Source: Synchiropus splendidus (Eukaryota; Chordata; Actinopteri; Syngnathiformes; Callionymidae). Taken from it: DNA of 64,000 nucleotides. The DNA is taken from NCBI RefSeq assembly GCF_027744825.2, contig NC_071349.1:1922001-1986000 (forward strand), written 5' to 3'. The notes under the pieces were generated by a model. That model was not told where the DNA came from. It was given only the letters and a program-made list of their open reading frames with translations, and did no database searches. Position numbers and translations under genes: made by a program. Shown here piece after piece: positions 11,721 to 25,800 of the stretch. Position 1 is the stretch's first letter, and each line of letters opens with the position of its first letter.

Positions 11721-12970
11721 AAGCTGTCTGAAGTGTTTTTCCAAAGTTAGCAACATTTTTATGTTTGCCATTCTGAAATCAACCTCATCTCAGGCTGAAA
11801 ACGAGTTTTACGCATTGTGGCAGAACTTTGCAGCGAAGCTTCAGAACATGACATTTTCACCTCCCACTATAGCACAAAGGGTCTTTCTCGTAGTTGCACA
11901 TCAAATCTAAGCTGTCTGAAGTGTTTTTCCAAAGTTATAAACATTTTTATGTTTGGCGTTCCGGAATCGATCTTATCTCCAGCTGAATACGCGTTTTCTT
12001 CATTGTGCCATAACTTTGCAGGGAATTTTCAGAACATGAAATTTTTACCTCCCCCTATAGCAGAAAGGGTCTTTCTAGTAGTTGCACATCAAATCTAAGC
12101 TGTCTGAAGTGTTTTTCCAAAGTTCTCAAAATTTTTATGTTTGGCGTTCTGGAACACACCTTATCTCAGGCTGAAAACGCGTTTTCTGCATTGTGCCACA
12201 ACTTTGCAGGGAAGCTTCAGAACATGAAATTTTCACCTCCCACTATAGCAGAAAGGGTCTTTCTCGTAGTTGCACATCAAATCTAAGATGTCTGAAGTGT
12301 TTTTCGAAAGTTTTCAACATTTTTATGTTTGGTGTTCCTGAATCGACCTTATCTCAGGCTGAAAACGTGTTTTCTGCATTGTGCCATAACTTTGCAGGGA
12401 AGCTTCAGAACAAAAATTTTTCACCTCCCACTATAGCAGAAAGGGTCTCTCTAGTAGTTGCACATCAAATCTAACCTGTCTGAAGTGTTTTTCCAAAGTT
12501 ATCAACATTTTTATGTTTGGCGTTCCGGAACCCAACCTTTTGTCAGGCTGAAAACGCGTTTTCTGCATTGTGCCATAACTTTGCAGCGAAGCTTCAGAAC
12601 ATGAAATTTTCACCTCCAGCTATAGCAGAAAGGGTCTTTCTAGTAGTTGCACATCAAATCTAAGCTGTCTGAAGTGTTTTTCGAAAGTTTTCTACATTTT
12701 TATGTTTGGTGTTCCTGAATCGACCTTATCTCAGGTCGAAAACGCGTTTTCTGCATTGTGCCATAACTTTGCAGGGAAGCTTCAGAACATGAAATTTTCA
12801 CCTCCCACTATAGCAGAAAGGGTCTTTCGAGTAGTTGCACATAAAATCTAAGCTGTCTGAAGTGTTTTTCCAAAGTTATCAACACTTTTATGTTTGTCGT
12901 TCCGGAATCGACCTTATCTCAGGCTGAAAACACGATTTACGCATTCTGCCATAACTTTGCAGTGAAGCTT
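11721..12970. repeat. Terminal block of copy A, a variant of 1383-2632
   Basis: From 11721 the sequence follows 1383 onward with an offset of 10338 bp (55 units minus 2 bp), up to the end of copy A. It is not identical: near 11960-11990 it has ggaatcgatcttatctccag and gaatacgcg where 1622-1650 has ggaacacacc and catgctgaaaacg, and it has an extra base in cccaacc near 12530. Those marks are shared with copy C (27540-28200). The sharp switch at about 11720 is the junction that closes the 69-unit repeat. Confidence 0.85.
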
Positions 12971-15900
12971 CAGAACATGAAATTTTCATATCCCACTATA
13001 GCAGAAAGGGTCTTTCTAGTAGTCTCACATCAAATCTAAGCTGTCTGAAGTGTTTTCCCAAAGTTATCATATTTTTTTGTTTGGCGTTCCGGAACCCACC
13101 TTATCTCAGGCTGAAAACTCGTTTTCTGCATTGTGCCATAACTTTGCAGGGAAGCTTCAGAACATCAAATTTTCAACTCCCACTATAGCAGAAAGGGTCT
13201 TTCTAGTAGTTGCACATCAAATCTAACCTGTCTGAAGTGTTTTTCCAAAGTTATCAACATTTTTATGTTTGGCGTTCCGGAATCGACCTTATCTCAGGCT
13301 GAAAACGCGTTTTCTGCATTGTGCCATAACTTTGCAGGGAAGCTTCAGAACATGAAATTTTCTCCTCCCACTATAGCATAAAGGGTCTCTCTAGTAGTTG
13401 CACATCAAAGCTAACCTGTCTGAAGTGTTTTCCCAAAGTTATCATATTTTTTTGTTTGGCATTCCGGAACCCACCTTATCTCAGGCTGAAAACTCGTTTT
13501 CTGCATTGTGCCAAAACTTTGCAGGGAAGCTTCAGAACATCAAATTTTCAACTCCCACTATAGCAGAAAGGGTCTTTCTTGTAGTTGCACGTCAAATCTA
13601 AGCTGTCTGAAGTGTTTTTCCAAAGTTATCAACATTTTTATGTTTGGCATTCCAGAATCGACCTTATCTCTGGGTGAAAACGCGTTTTCTGCATTGTGAT
13701 ATAACTTTGCAGGGAAGCTTCAGAACATGAAATTTTAACCTGCCACTATAGCAGAAAGGGTCTTTCTAGTAGTTGCACATCAAATCTCAGCTGTCTGAAG
13801 TGTTTTTCCAAAGTTATCAATATTTTTATGTTTGGCGTTCCGGAATCGACCTTATCTCAGGCTGAAAACGAGTTTCCTGCATTGTGGCATAACTTTGCAG
13901 GGAAGCTTCAGAACATTTAATTTTCAACTCCCACTATAGCAGAAAGGGTCTTTCTTGTAGTTGCACGTCCAATCTAAGCTGTCTGAAGTGTTTCTCCAAA
14001 AGTTATCATCATTTTTATGTTTGGCGTTCCGGAATCGACCTTATCTCAGGCTGAAAACGCGTATTCTGCATTGTGCCATAACTTTGCAGGGAAGCTTCAG
14101 AACATGTAATTTTCTCCTCCCACTATAGCATAAACGGTCTCTCTAGTAGTTGCACATCAAATCTAACCTGTCTGAAGTGTTTTTCCAAAGTTATCAACAT
14201 TTTTATGTTTGGCGTTCCGGAACCCACCTTTGGTCAGGCTGAAAATGCGTTTTCTGCATTGTGCCACAACTTTGCAGGGAAGCTTCAGAAGATGAAATTT
14301 TAACCTCCCACTATAGCAGAAGGGGTCTTTCTAGTAGTTGCACATCAAATCTAAGCTGTCTGAAGTGTTTTTCCAAAGTTAGCAACATTTTTATGTTTGC
14401 CATTCTGAAATCAACCTCATCTCAGGCTGAAAACGAGTTTTACGCATTGTGGCAGAACTTTGCAGCGAAGCTTCAGAACATGACATTTTCACCTCCCACT
14501 ATAGCACAAAGGGTCTTTCTCGTAGTTGCACATCAAATCTAAGCTGTCTGAAGTGTTTTTCCAAAGTTATAAACATTTTTATGTTTGGCGTTCTGGAACA
14601 CACCTTATCTCATGCTGAAAACGCGTTTTCTGCATTGTGCCATAACTTTGCAGGGAATTTTCAGAACATGAAATTTTTACCTCCCCCTATAGCAGAAAGG
14701 GTCTTTCTAGTAGTTGCACATCAAATCTAAGCTGTCTGAAGTGTTTTTCCAAAGTTCTCAAAATTTTTATGTTTGGCGTTCTGGAACACACCTTATCTCA
14801 GGCTGAAAACGCGTTTTCTGCATTGTGCCACAACTTTGCAGGGAAGCTTCAGAACATGAAATTTTCACCTCCCACTATAGCAGAAAGGGTCTTTCTCGTA
14901 GTTGCACATCAAATCTAAGATGTCTGAAGTGTTTTTCGAAAGTTTTCAACATTTTTATGTTTGGTGTTCCTGAATCGACCTTATCTCAGGCTGAAAATGT
15001 GTTTTCTGCATTGTGCCATAACTTTGCAGGGAAGCTTCAGAACAAAAATTTTTCACCTCCCACTATAGCAGAAAGGGTCTTTCCAGTAGTTGCACATCAA
15101 ATCTAACCTGTCTGAAGTGTTTTTCCAAAGTTATCAACATTTTTATGTTTTGCGTTCCGGAACCCACCTTTTGTCTGGCTGAAAACGCGTTTTCTGCATT
15201 GTGCCATAACTTTGCAGCGAAGCTTCAGAACATGAAATTTTCACCTCCAGCTATAGCAGAAAGGGTCTTTCTAGTAGTTGCACATCAAATCTAAGCTGTC
15301 TGAAGTGTTTTTCGAAAGTTTTCAACATTTTTATGTTTGGTGTTCCTGAATCGACCTTATCTCAGGCCGAAAACGCGTTTTCTGCATTGTGCCATAACTT
15401 TGCAGGGAAGCTTCAGAACATGAAATTTTCACCTCCCACTATAGCAGAAAGGGTCTTTCGAGTAGTTGCACATAAAATCTAAGCTGTCTGAAGTGTTTTT
15501 CCAAAGTTATCAACACTTTTATGTTTGTCGTTCCGGAATCGACCTTATCTCAGGCTGAAAACACGATTTACGCATTCTGCCATAACTTTGCAGTGAAGCT
15601 TCAGAACATGAAATTTTCATATCCCACTATAGCAGAAAGGGTCTTTCTAGTAGTCTCACATCAAATCTAAGCTGTCTGAAGTGTTTTCCCAAAGTTATCA
15701 TATTTTTTTGTTTGGCGTTCCGGAACCCACCTTATCTCAGGCTGAAAACTCGTTTTCTGCATTGTGCCATAACTTTGCAGGGAAGCTTCAGAACATCAAA
15801 TTTTCAACTCCCACTATAGCAGAAAGGGTCTTTCTTGTAGTTGCACATCAAATCTAAGCTGTCTGAAGTGTTTTTCCAAAGTTATCAACATTTTTATGTT

Positions 15901-18900
15901 TGGCGTTCCGGAATCGACCTTATCTCAGGCTGAAAACGCGTTTCCTGCATTGTGGCATAACTTTGCAGGGAAGCTTCAGAACATTTAATTTTCAACTCCC
16001 ACTATAGCAGAAAGGGTCTTTCTTGTAGCTGCACGTCAAATCTAAGCTGTCTGAAGTGTTTTTCCAAAGTTATCAACATTTTTATGTTTGGCGTTCCGGA
16101 ACCCACCTTTTGTCAGGCTGAAAATGCGTTTTCTGCATTGTGCCAAAACTTTGCAGGGAAGCTTCAGAACATCAAATTTTCAACTCCCACTATAGCAGAA
16201 AGGGTCTTTCTTGTAGTTGCACGTCAAATCTAAGCTGTCTGAAGTGTTTTTCCAAAGTTATCATATTTTATTGTTTGGCGTTCCGGAACCCACCTTATCT
16301 CAGGCTGAAAACTCGTTTTCTGCATTGTGCCATAACTTTGCAGGGAAGCTTCAGAACATCAAATTTTCAACTCCCACTATAGCAGAAAGGGTCTTTCTTG
16401 TAGTTGCACGTCAAATCTAAGCTGTCTGAAGTGTTTTTCCAAAGTTATCAACATTTTTATGTTTGGCGTTCCGGAATCGACCTTATCTCAGGCTGAAAAC
16501 GCGTTTTCTGCATTGTGCCATAACTTTCCAGGAAAGCTTCAGAACATGAAATTTTAACCTCCCACTATAGCAGAATGCGTCTTTCTAGTAGTTGCACATC
16601 AAATCTTAGCTGTCTGAAGTGTTTTTCCAAAGTTCTCAACATTTTTATGTTTGGCGTTCTGAAATCAACCTCATCTCAGGCTGAAAACGCGTTTTACGCA
16701 TTGTGCCATAACTTTGCAGGGAAGCTTCAGAACATGAAATTTTAACCTCCCACTATAGCAGAAAGGGTCTTTCTAGCAGTTGCACATCAAATCTAAGCTG
16801 TCGAAAGTGTTTTTCCAAAGTTATCAACATTTTTATGTTTGGCGTTTCGGAATCGACCTTATCTCAGCCTGAAAACGCGCTTTACATATTTTGCCATAAC
16901 TTTGCAGGGAAGCTTCAGAACATGACATTTTCACCTCCCACTATAGCAAAAAGGGTCTTTCTAGTAGTTGCACATCAAATCTAAGCTGTCTGTAGAGTTT
17001 TTCCTGAGTTATCAACATTTTTATGTTTGTGGTTCTGAAATCAACCTCATCTCAGGCTGAAAACGCGTTTTACGCATTGTGCCATAACTTTGCAGGGAAG
17101 CTTCAGAACATGAAATTTTCCCCTCCCACTATAGCAGAAAGGGTCTTTCTCGTAGTTGCACATCAAATCTAAGCTGTCTGAAGTGTTTTTCGAAAGTTTT
17201 CAACATTTTTATGTTTGGTGTTCCTGAATCGACCTTATCTCAGGCTGAAAACGCGTTTTCTGCATTGTGCCATAACTTTGCAGGGAAGCTTTAGAACATG
17301 AAAATTTCACCTCCCACTATGGCAGAAAGGGTCTTTCTAGTAGGTGCACATCAAATCAAAGCTGTTTGAAGTGTTTTTCTAAAGTTATCAACACTTTTAT
17401 GTTTGGCGTTCCGGAATCGACCTTATCTCAGGCTGAAAACACGATTTACGCATTCTGCCATAACTTTGCAGGGAAGCTTCAGAACATCAAATTTTCACCT
17501 CCCACTATACCAGAAAGGGTCTTTCTAGTAGTTGCACATCAAATCTAAGCTGTCTGAAGTGTTTTTCCAAAGTTATCAATATTTTTATGTTTGGTGTTCC
17601 GGAAACGACCTTATCTCAGGCTGAAAACGCGTTTTCTGCATTGTGCCATAACTTTGCAGGGAAGCTTCAGAACATGAAATTTTCACCTCCCACTATAGCA
17701 GAAAGGGTCTTTCTAGTAGTTGCACATCAAATCTAAGCTGTCTGAAGTGTTTTTCCAAAGTTATCAACACTTTTATGTTTGGCGTTCCGGAATCGACCTT
17801 ATCTCAGGCTGAAAACGCGTTTCTTGCATTGTGGCGTAACTTTGCAGGGAAGCTTCAGAACATGAAATTTTCACCTCCCACTATAGCAGAAAGGGTCTTT
17901 CTCGTAGTTGCACATCAAATCTAAGCTGTCTGAAGTGTTTTTCCAAAGTTATCAATATTTTTATGTTTGGCGTTCCGGAATCGACCTTATCTCAGGCTGA
18001 AAACACGATTTACGCATTCTGCCATAACTTTGCAGGGAAGCTTCAGAACATGAAATTTTCATATCCCACTATAGCAGAAAGGGTCTTTCTAGTAGTTGCA
18101 CATCAAATCTAAGCTGTCGGAAGTGTTTTTCCAAAGTTATCAACATTTTTACGTTTGGCGTTCCGGAATCGACCTTATCTCAGGCTGAAAACGCGTTTTC
18201 TGCATTGTGCCATAACTTTGCAGGGAAGCTTCAGAACATGAAATTTTAACCTCCCACTATAGCAGAATGCGTCTTTCTAGTAGTTGCACATCAAATCTTA
18301 GCTGTCTGAAGTGTTTTTCCAAAGTTATCAATATTTTTATGTTTGGCGTTCTGAAATCCACCTTATCTCAGGCTGAAAACGCGGTTTACGCATTGTGCCA
18401 TAACGTTGCAGGGAAGCTTCAGAACATGAAATTTTCAACTCCCACTGTAGCAGAAAGGGTCTTTCTAGTAGTTGCACATCATATCTAAGCTGTCTGAAGT
18501 GTTTTTCCAAAGTTATCAACATTTTTATGTTTGGCGTTCTGGAACCCACCGTATCTCAGGCTGATAACGCGTTTTCTGCATTGTGCCAAAACTTTGTAGG
18601 TAAGCTCCAGAACATGAAATTTTCACCTCCCACTATAGCAGAATGCGTCTTTCTAGTAGTTGCACATCAAATCTTAGCTGTCTGAAGTGTTTTTCCAAAG
18701 TTATCAATATTTTCATGTTTGTCGTTCTGAAATCCACCTTATCTCAGGCTGAAAACGCGTTTTACGCATTGTGCCATAACTTTGCAGGGAAGCTTCAGAA
18801 CATGAAATTTTCACCTCCCACTGTAGCAGAAAGGGTCTTTCTAGTAGTTGTACATCAAATCTAAGCTGTCTGAAGTGTTTTTCCAAAGTTATCAACATTT

Positions 18901-21900
18901 TTATGTTCGGCGTTCTGGAACCCACCTTATCTCAGGCTGAAAACGCGTTTTCTGCATTGTGTCAAAACTTTGTAGGTAAGCTCCAGAACATGAAATTTTC
19001 ACCTCCCACTATAGTAGAAAGGGTCTTTCTAGTAGGTGCACATCAAATCGAAGCTGTCTGAAGTGTTTTTCCAAAGTTATCAAATCTTTTATGTTTGGCG
19101 TTCCGGAATCGACCTTATCTCAGGCTGAAAACACGATTTACGCATTCTGCCATAACTTTGCAGGGAAGCTTCAGAACATGAAATTTTCATATCCCACTAT
19201 AGCAGAAAGGGTCTTTATAGTAGTTGCACATCAAATCTAAGCTGTCTGAAGTGTTTTTCCAAAGTTATCAACACTTTTATGTTTGGCGTTCTGGAACCCA
19301 CCTTATCTCAGGCTGAAAACGCGGTTTATGGATAGTGCCATAACTTTGCAGGGAGACTTCAGAACATGAAATTTTCTCCTCCCACTATAGCAGAACGGGC
19401 CTTTCTAGTAGTTGCACATCAAATCTAAGCTGTCTGTAGAGTTTTTCCTGAGTTATCAACATTTTTATGTTTGTGGTTCTGAAATCAACCTCATCTCAGG
19501 CTGAAAACGCGTTTTTCGCATTGTGCCATAACTTTGGAGGGAAGCTTCAGAACATGAAATTTTCTTCTCCCACTATTGCAGAAAGGGTATTTCAAGTAGT
19601 TGCACATCAAATCTAAGCTGTCTGAAGTGTTTTTCCAAAGTTATCAATATTTTTATGTTTTGCGTTCCGGAATCGACCTTATCTCAGGCTGAAAACGTGT
19701 TTCCTGCATTGTGGCATAACTTCGCAGTGAAGCTTCAGAACATGAAATTTTCACATCACACTGTAGCAGAAAGGGTCTTTCTCGTAGTTGCACATCAAAT
19801 CTAAGCTGTCTGAAGTGTTTTTCGAAAGTTTTCAACAGTTTTATGTTTGGCGTTCCGGAATCGACCTTATATCAGGCTGAAAACACGATTTACGCATTCT
19901 ACCATAACTTTGCAGGGAAGCTTCAGAACATGAAATTTTCATATCCCACTATAGCAGAAAGGGTCTTTCTAGTAGTCTCACATCAAATCTAAGCTGTCTG
20001 AAGTGTTTTTCCAAAGTTATCAATATTTTTATGTTTTGCGTTCCGGAATCGACCTTATCTCAGCCTGAAAACGCGTTTTCTGCATTGTGCCATAACTTTT
20101 CAGGGAAGCTTCAGAACATGAAATATTCGCCTCCCACTATAGCAGATAGGGTCTTTCTAGTAGTTGCACATCAAATTTAAGCTGTCTGAAGTGTTTTTCC
20201 AAAGTTATCAACATTTTTATGTTTGGCTTTCCGGAATTGACCTTGTCTCATGCTGAAAACGAGTTTTCTGCATTGTGCCATAACTTTGCAGGGAAGCTTC
20301 AGAACATGACATTTAAACATCCCACTATAGCAGAAAGGGTCTTTCTAGTAGTTGCACATCAAATCTAAGCTGTCGAAAGTGTTTTTCCAAAGTTATCAAC
20401 ATTTTTATGTTTGGCGTTCCGGAATCGATCTTATCTCCAGCTGAATACGCGTTTTCTTCATTGTGCCATAACTTTGCAGGGAATTTTCAGAACATGAAAT
20501 TTTTACCTCCCACTATAGCAGAAAGGGTCTTTCTAGTAGTTGCACATCAAATCTAAGCTGTCTGAAGTGTTTTTCCAAAGTTCTCAAAATTTTTATGTTT
20601 GGCGTTCTGGAACCCACCTTATCTCAGGCTGAAAACGCGTTTTCTGCATTGTGCCACAACTTTGCAGGGAAGCTTCAGAACATGAAATTTTAACCTCCCA
20701 CTATAGCAGAACGGGTCTTTCTAGTAGTTGCACATCAAATCTAAGCTGTCTGAAGTGTTTTTCCAAAGTTAGCAACATTTTTATGTTTGACGTTCCGGAA
20801 TCGATCTTATCTCCAGCTGAATACGCGTTTTCTTCATTGTGCCATAACTTTGCAGGGAATTTTCAGAACATTAAATTTTTACCTCCCACTATAGCAGAAA
20901 GGGTCTTTCTAGTAGTTGCACATCAAATCTAAGCTGTCTGAAGTGTTTTTCCAAAGTTCTCAAAATTTTTATGTTTGGCGTTCTGGAACCCACCTTATCT
21001 CAGGCTGAAAACGCGTTTTCTGCATTGTGCCACAACTTTGCAGGGAAGCTTCAGAACATGAAATTTTAACCTCCCACTATAGCAGAACGGGTCTTTCTAG
21101 TAGTTGCACATCAAATCTAAGCTGTCTGAAGTGTTTTTCCAAAGTTAGCAACATTTTTATGTTTGACGTTCTGAAATCAACCTCATCTCAGGCTGAAAAC
21201 GAGTTTTACGCATTGTGCCAGAACTTTGCAGCGAAGCTTCAGAACATGAAATTTTCACCTCCCACTATAGCAGAAAGGGTCTTTCTCGTAGTTGCACATC
21301 AAATCTAAGCTGTCTGAAGTGTTTTTCCGAAGTTATCAACATTTTTATGTTTGGCGTTCCGGAATCGACCTTTTGTCAGGTTGAAAACGCGTTTTCTGCA
21401 TTGTGCCATAACTTTGCAGCGAAGCTTCAGAACATGAAATTTTCATCTCCAGCTATAGCAGAAAGGGTCTTTCTAGTAGTTGCACATCAAATCTAAGCTG
21501 TCTGAAGTGTTTTTCCGAAGTTATCAACATTTTTATGTTTGGCGTTCCGGAATCGACCTTTTGTCAGGCTGAAAACGCGTTTTACGCATTGTGCCATAAC
21601 TTTGCAGGGAAGCTTCAGAACATGGTATTTTCAACTCCCACTATAGCAGAAAGGGTCTTTCTCGTAGTTGCACATCAAATCTAAGCTGTCTGAAGTGTTT
21701 TTCGAAAATTTTCAACAGTTTTTTGTTTGGTGTTCCTGAATCGACCTTATCTCAGGCCGAAAACGAGTTTTCTGCATTGTGCCATAACTTTGCAGGGAAG
21801 CTTCAGAACATGACATTTAAACATCCCACTATAGCAGAAAGGGTCTTTCTAGTAGTTGCACATCAAATCTAAGCTGTCTGAAGTGTTTTTCCAAAGTTCT

Positions 21901-22810
21901 CAAAATTTTTATGTTTGGCGTTCTGGAACCCACCTTATCTCAGGCTGAAAACGCGTTTTCTGCATTGTGCCACAACTTTGCAGGGAAGCTTCAGAACATG
22001 AAATTTTAACCTCCCACTATAGCAGAACGGGTCTTTCTAGTAGTTGCACATCAAATCTAAGCTGTCTGAAGTGTTTTTCCAAAGTTCTCAAAATTTTTAT
22101 GTTTGGCGTTCTGGAACCCACCTTATCTCAGGCTGAAAACGCGTTTTCTGCATTGTGCCACAACTTTGCAGGGAAGCTTCAGAACATGAAATTTTAACCT
22201 CCCACTATAGCAGAACGGGTCTTTCTAGTAGTTGCACATCAAATCTAAGCTGTCTGAAGTGTTTTTCCAAAGTTAGCAACATTTTTATGTTTGACGTTCT
22301 GAAATCAACCTCATCTCAGGCTGAAAACGAGTTTTACGCATTGTGCCAGAACTTTGCAGCGAAGCTTCAGAACATGACATTTTCACCTCCCACTATAGCA
22401 GAAAGGGTCTTTCTCGTAGTTGCACATCAAATCTAAGCTGTCTGAAGTGTTTTTCCGAAGTCATCAACATTTTTATGTTTGGCTTTCCGGAATCGACCTT
22501 TTGTCAGGCTGAAAACGCGTTTTCTGCATTGTGCCATAACTTTGCAGCGAAGCTTCAGAACATGAAATTTTCACCTCCAGCTATAGCAGAAAGGGTCTTT
22601 CTAGTAGTTGCACATCAAATCTAAGCTGTCTGAAGTGTTTTTCCGAAGTTATCAACATTTTTATGTTTGGCGTTCCGGAATCGACCTTTTCTCAGGCTGA
22701 AAACGCGTTTTACGCATTGTGCCATAACTTTGCAGGGAAGCTTCAGAACATGGTATTTTCAACTCCCACTATAGCAGAAAGGGTCTTTCTCGTAGTTGCA
22801 CATCAAATCT
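12971..22810. repeat. Higher-order repeat copy B
   Basis: This stretch follows copy A 1-11720 monomer by monomer. The offset is 12970 up to about 19260, then 12594 and then 12406 after B lacks single monomers, and 11090 after A's 7-monomer duplication. Private differences include gtttggc-att at 13457-13462 against gtttcgc-gtt in A, and ggaaacgacc near 17602 against ggaatcgacc in A. Homology with A stops at about 22810, where B continues with a cgaaaattttcaacag monomer while A jumps to a ccaaagttagcaac monomer. B's continuation matches the order seen earlier in both copies (after the atggtattttc monomer), so A carries the derived junction. Confidence 0.92.
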
Positions 22811-25800
22811 AAGCTGTCTGAAGTGTTTTTCGAAAATTTTCAACAGTTTTTTGTTTGGTGTTCCTGAATCGACCTTATCTCAGGCCGAAAACGCGTTTTC
22901 TGCATTGTGCCATAACTTTGCAGGGAAGCTTTAGAACATGAAAATTTCACCTCCCACTATAGCAGAAAGGGTCTTTCTAGAAGGTGCACATCAAATCAAA
23001 GCTGTTTGAAGTGTTTTTCCAAAGTTATCAACACTTTTATGTTTGGCGTTCCGGAATCGACCTTATCTCAGGCTGAAAACACGATTAACGCATTCTGCCA
23101 TAACTTTGCAGGGAAGCTTCAGAACATGAAATTTTCATATCCCACTATAGCAGAAAGTGTCTTTCTAGTAGTCTCGCATCAAATCTAAGCTGTCTAAAGC
23201 GTTTTTCCAAAGTTATCAACATTTTTATGTTTGGCGTTCCGGAATCGACCTTATCTCAGGCTGAAAACGCGTTTTCTGCATTGTGCCATAACTTTTCAGG
23301 GAAGCTTCAGAACATGAAATATTCGCCTCCCACTATAGCAGATAGGGTCTTTCTAGTAGTTGCACATCAAATCTAAGCTGTCTGAAATGTTTTTCCAAAG
23401 TTATCAACATTTTTATGTTTGGCGTTCTGGAACCCACCTCATCTCAGGCTGAAAACGCGTTTTCTGCATTGTGCCATAACTTTGCAGGGAAGCTTCAGAT
23501 CATGAAATTTTCACCTCCCACTATAGCAGAAAGGGTCTTTCTAGTAGTTGCACATCAAATCTAAGCTGTCTGAAGTGTTTTTCCAAAGTTATCAACATTC
23601 TTATGTTTGGCGTTACGGAATCAACCTTATCTTAGGCTGAAAACGCGTTTTACGCATTGTGCCATAACTTTGCAGGAAAGCTTCAGAACATGAAATTTTC
23701 ACCTCCCACTGTAGCAGAAAGGGTCTTTCTAGTAGTTGCACATCAAATCTAAGCTGTCTGAAGTGTTTTTCGAAAGTTTTCAACATTTTTATGTTTGGTG
23801 TTCCTGAATCGACCTTATCTCAGGCTGAAAACGCGTTTTCTGCATTGTGCCATAACTTTGCAGGGAAGCTTCAGAACATTAAATTTTCAACTCCCACTAT
23901 AGCAGAAAGGGTCTTTCTTGTAGTTGGACGTCAAATCTAAGCTGTCTGAAGTGTTTTTCCAAAGTTATCAACATTTTTATATTTGGCATTCCAGAATCGA
24001 CCTTATGTCTGGCTGAAAACGCCTTTTCTGCATTGTGATATAACTTTGCAGGGAAGCTTCAGAACATGAAATTTTAACCTGCCACTATAGCAGAAAGGGT
24101 CTTTCTTGTAGTTGCACGTGAAATCTAAGCTGTCTGAAGTGTTTTTCCAAAGTTATCAACATTTTTATGTTTGGCATTCCAGAATCGACCTTATCTCTGC
24201 CTGAAAACGCGTTTTCTGCATTGTGATATAACTTTGCAGGGAAGCTTCAGAACATTAAATTTTAACCTGCCACTATAGCAGAAAGGGTCTTTCTTGTAGT
24301 TGCACGTGAAATCTAAGCTGTCTGAAGTGTTTTTCCAAAGTTATCAACATTTTTATGTTTGGCATTCCAGAATCGACCTTATCTCTGGCTGAAAACGCGT
24401 TTTCTGCATTGTGATATAACTTTGCAGGGAAGCTTCAGAAGATTAAATTTTCAACTCCCACTATAGCAGAAAGGGTCTTTCTTGTAGTTGCACGTGAAAT
24501 CTAAGCTGTCTGAAGTGTTTTTCCAAAGTTATCAACATTTTTATGTTTGGCATTCCAGAATCGACCTTACCTCTGCCTGAAAACGCGTTTTCTGCATTGT
24601 GATATAACTTTGCAGGGAAGCTTCAGAACAAAAAATTTTCACCTCCCACTATAGCAGAAATGGTCTCTCTAGTAGTTGCACATCAAATCTAACCTGTCTG
24701 AAGTGTTTTTCCAAAGTTATCATATTTTTTTGTTTGGCGTTCCGGAATCGACCTTATCTCAGGTTGAAAACGCGTTTCCTGCATTGTGGCATAACTTTGC
24801 AGGGAAGCTTCAGAACATGAAATTTTAACCTCCCGCTATAGCAGAAAGGGTCTTTCTAGTAGTTGCACATCAAATCTAACCTGTCTGAAGTGTTTTTCCA
24901 AAGTTATCAACATTTTTATGTTTGGCGTTCCGGAAACCACCTTTTAACAGGCTGAAAACGCGTTTTCTGCATTGTGCCATAACTTTGCAGCGAAGCTTCA
25001 GAACATGAAATTTTCACCTCCAGCTATAGCAGAAAGGGTCTTTCTAGTAGTTGCACATGAAATCTAAGCTGTCTGTAGTGTTTTTCCTGAGTTATCAACA
25101 TTTTTATGTTTGGGGTTCTGAAATCAACCTCATCTCAGGCTGAAAACGCGTTTTACGCATTGTGCCATAACTTTGCAGGGAAGCTTCAGAACATGATATT
25201 TTCAACTCCCACTATAGCAGAAAGGGTCTTTCTAGTAGTTGCACATCAAATCTAAGCTGTCTGAAGTGTTTTTCCGAAGTTATCAACATTTTTATGTTTG
25301 GCGTTCCGGAATCGACCTTATGTGAGGCTGAAAACGCGTTTTCTGCATTGTGCCATAACTTTGCAGGGACGCTTCAGAACAAATATTTTTCACCTCCCAC
25401 TATAGCAGAAATGGTCTCACTAGTAGTTGCACATCAAATCTAACCTGTCTGAAGTGTTTTTCCAAAGTTATCAACATTTTTATGTTTGGCGTTCCGGAAC
25501 CCACCTTTTGTCAGGCTGAAAACGCGTTTTCTGCATTGTGCCATAACTTTGCAGCGAAGCTTCAGAACATGAAATTTTAACCTCCCGCTATAGCAGAAAG
25601 GGTCTTTCTAGTAGTTGCACATCAAATCTAACCTGTCTGAAGTGTTTTTCCAAAGTTATCAACATTTTTATGTTTGGCGTTCCGGAAACCACCTTTTGTC
25701 AGGCTGAAAACGCGTTTTCTGCATTGTGCCATAACTTTGCAGCGAAGCTTCAGAACATGAAATTTTCACCTCCAGCTATAGCAGAAAGGGTCTTTCTAGT

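Larger units (their letters stand above)
1..12970. repeat. Higher-order repeat copy A (69 monomers)
   Basis: Base 1 onward is repeated at 12971 onward with a constant offset of 12970 bp, which is 69 monomers minus 2 bp. Monomers inside the copy differ clearly from one another, while corresponding monomers of A and B are almost identical; this is the defining pattern of a higher-order repeat. Over the first 6.2 kb I noticed about a dozen substitutions between A and B, so roughly 99.8% identity by eye. The copy contains an internal 7-monomer tandem duplication (8531-11162) and ends in a block (11721-12970) resembling its own 1383-2632. The true left limit may lie before the window. Confidence 0.92.

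Noticed and set aside
12971..22810. Copy B as an assembly artefact (false duplication)
   Set aside because: B has private substitutions, three monomer losses and a different right-hand continuation, and lacks A's 7-mer duplication. An artefactual copy of the same haplotype would be identical. A haplotype-level misjoin cannot be excluded from sequence alone.
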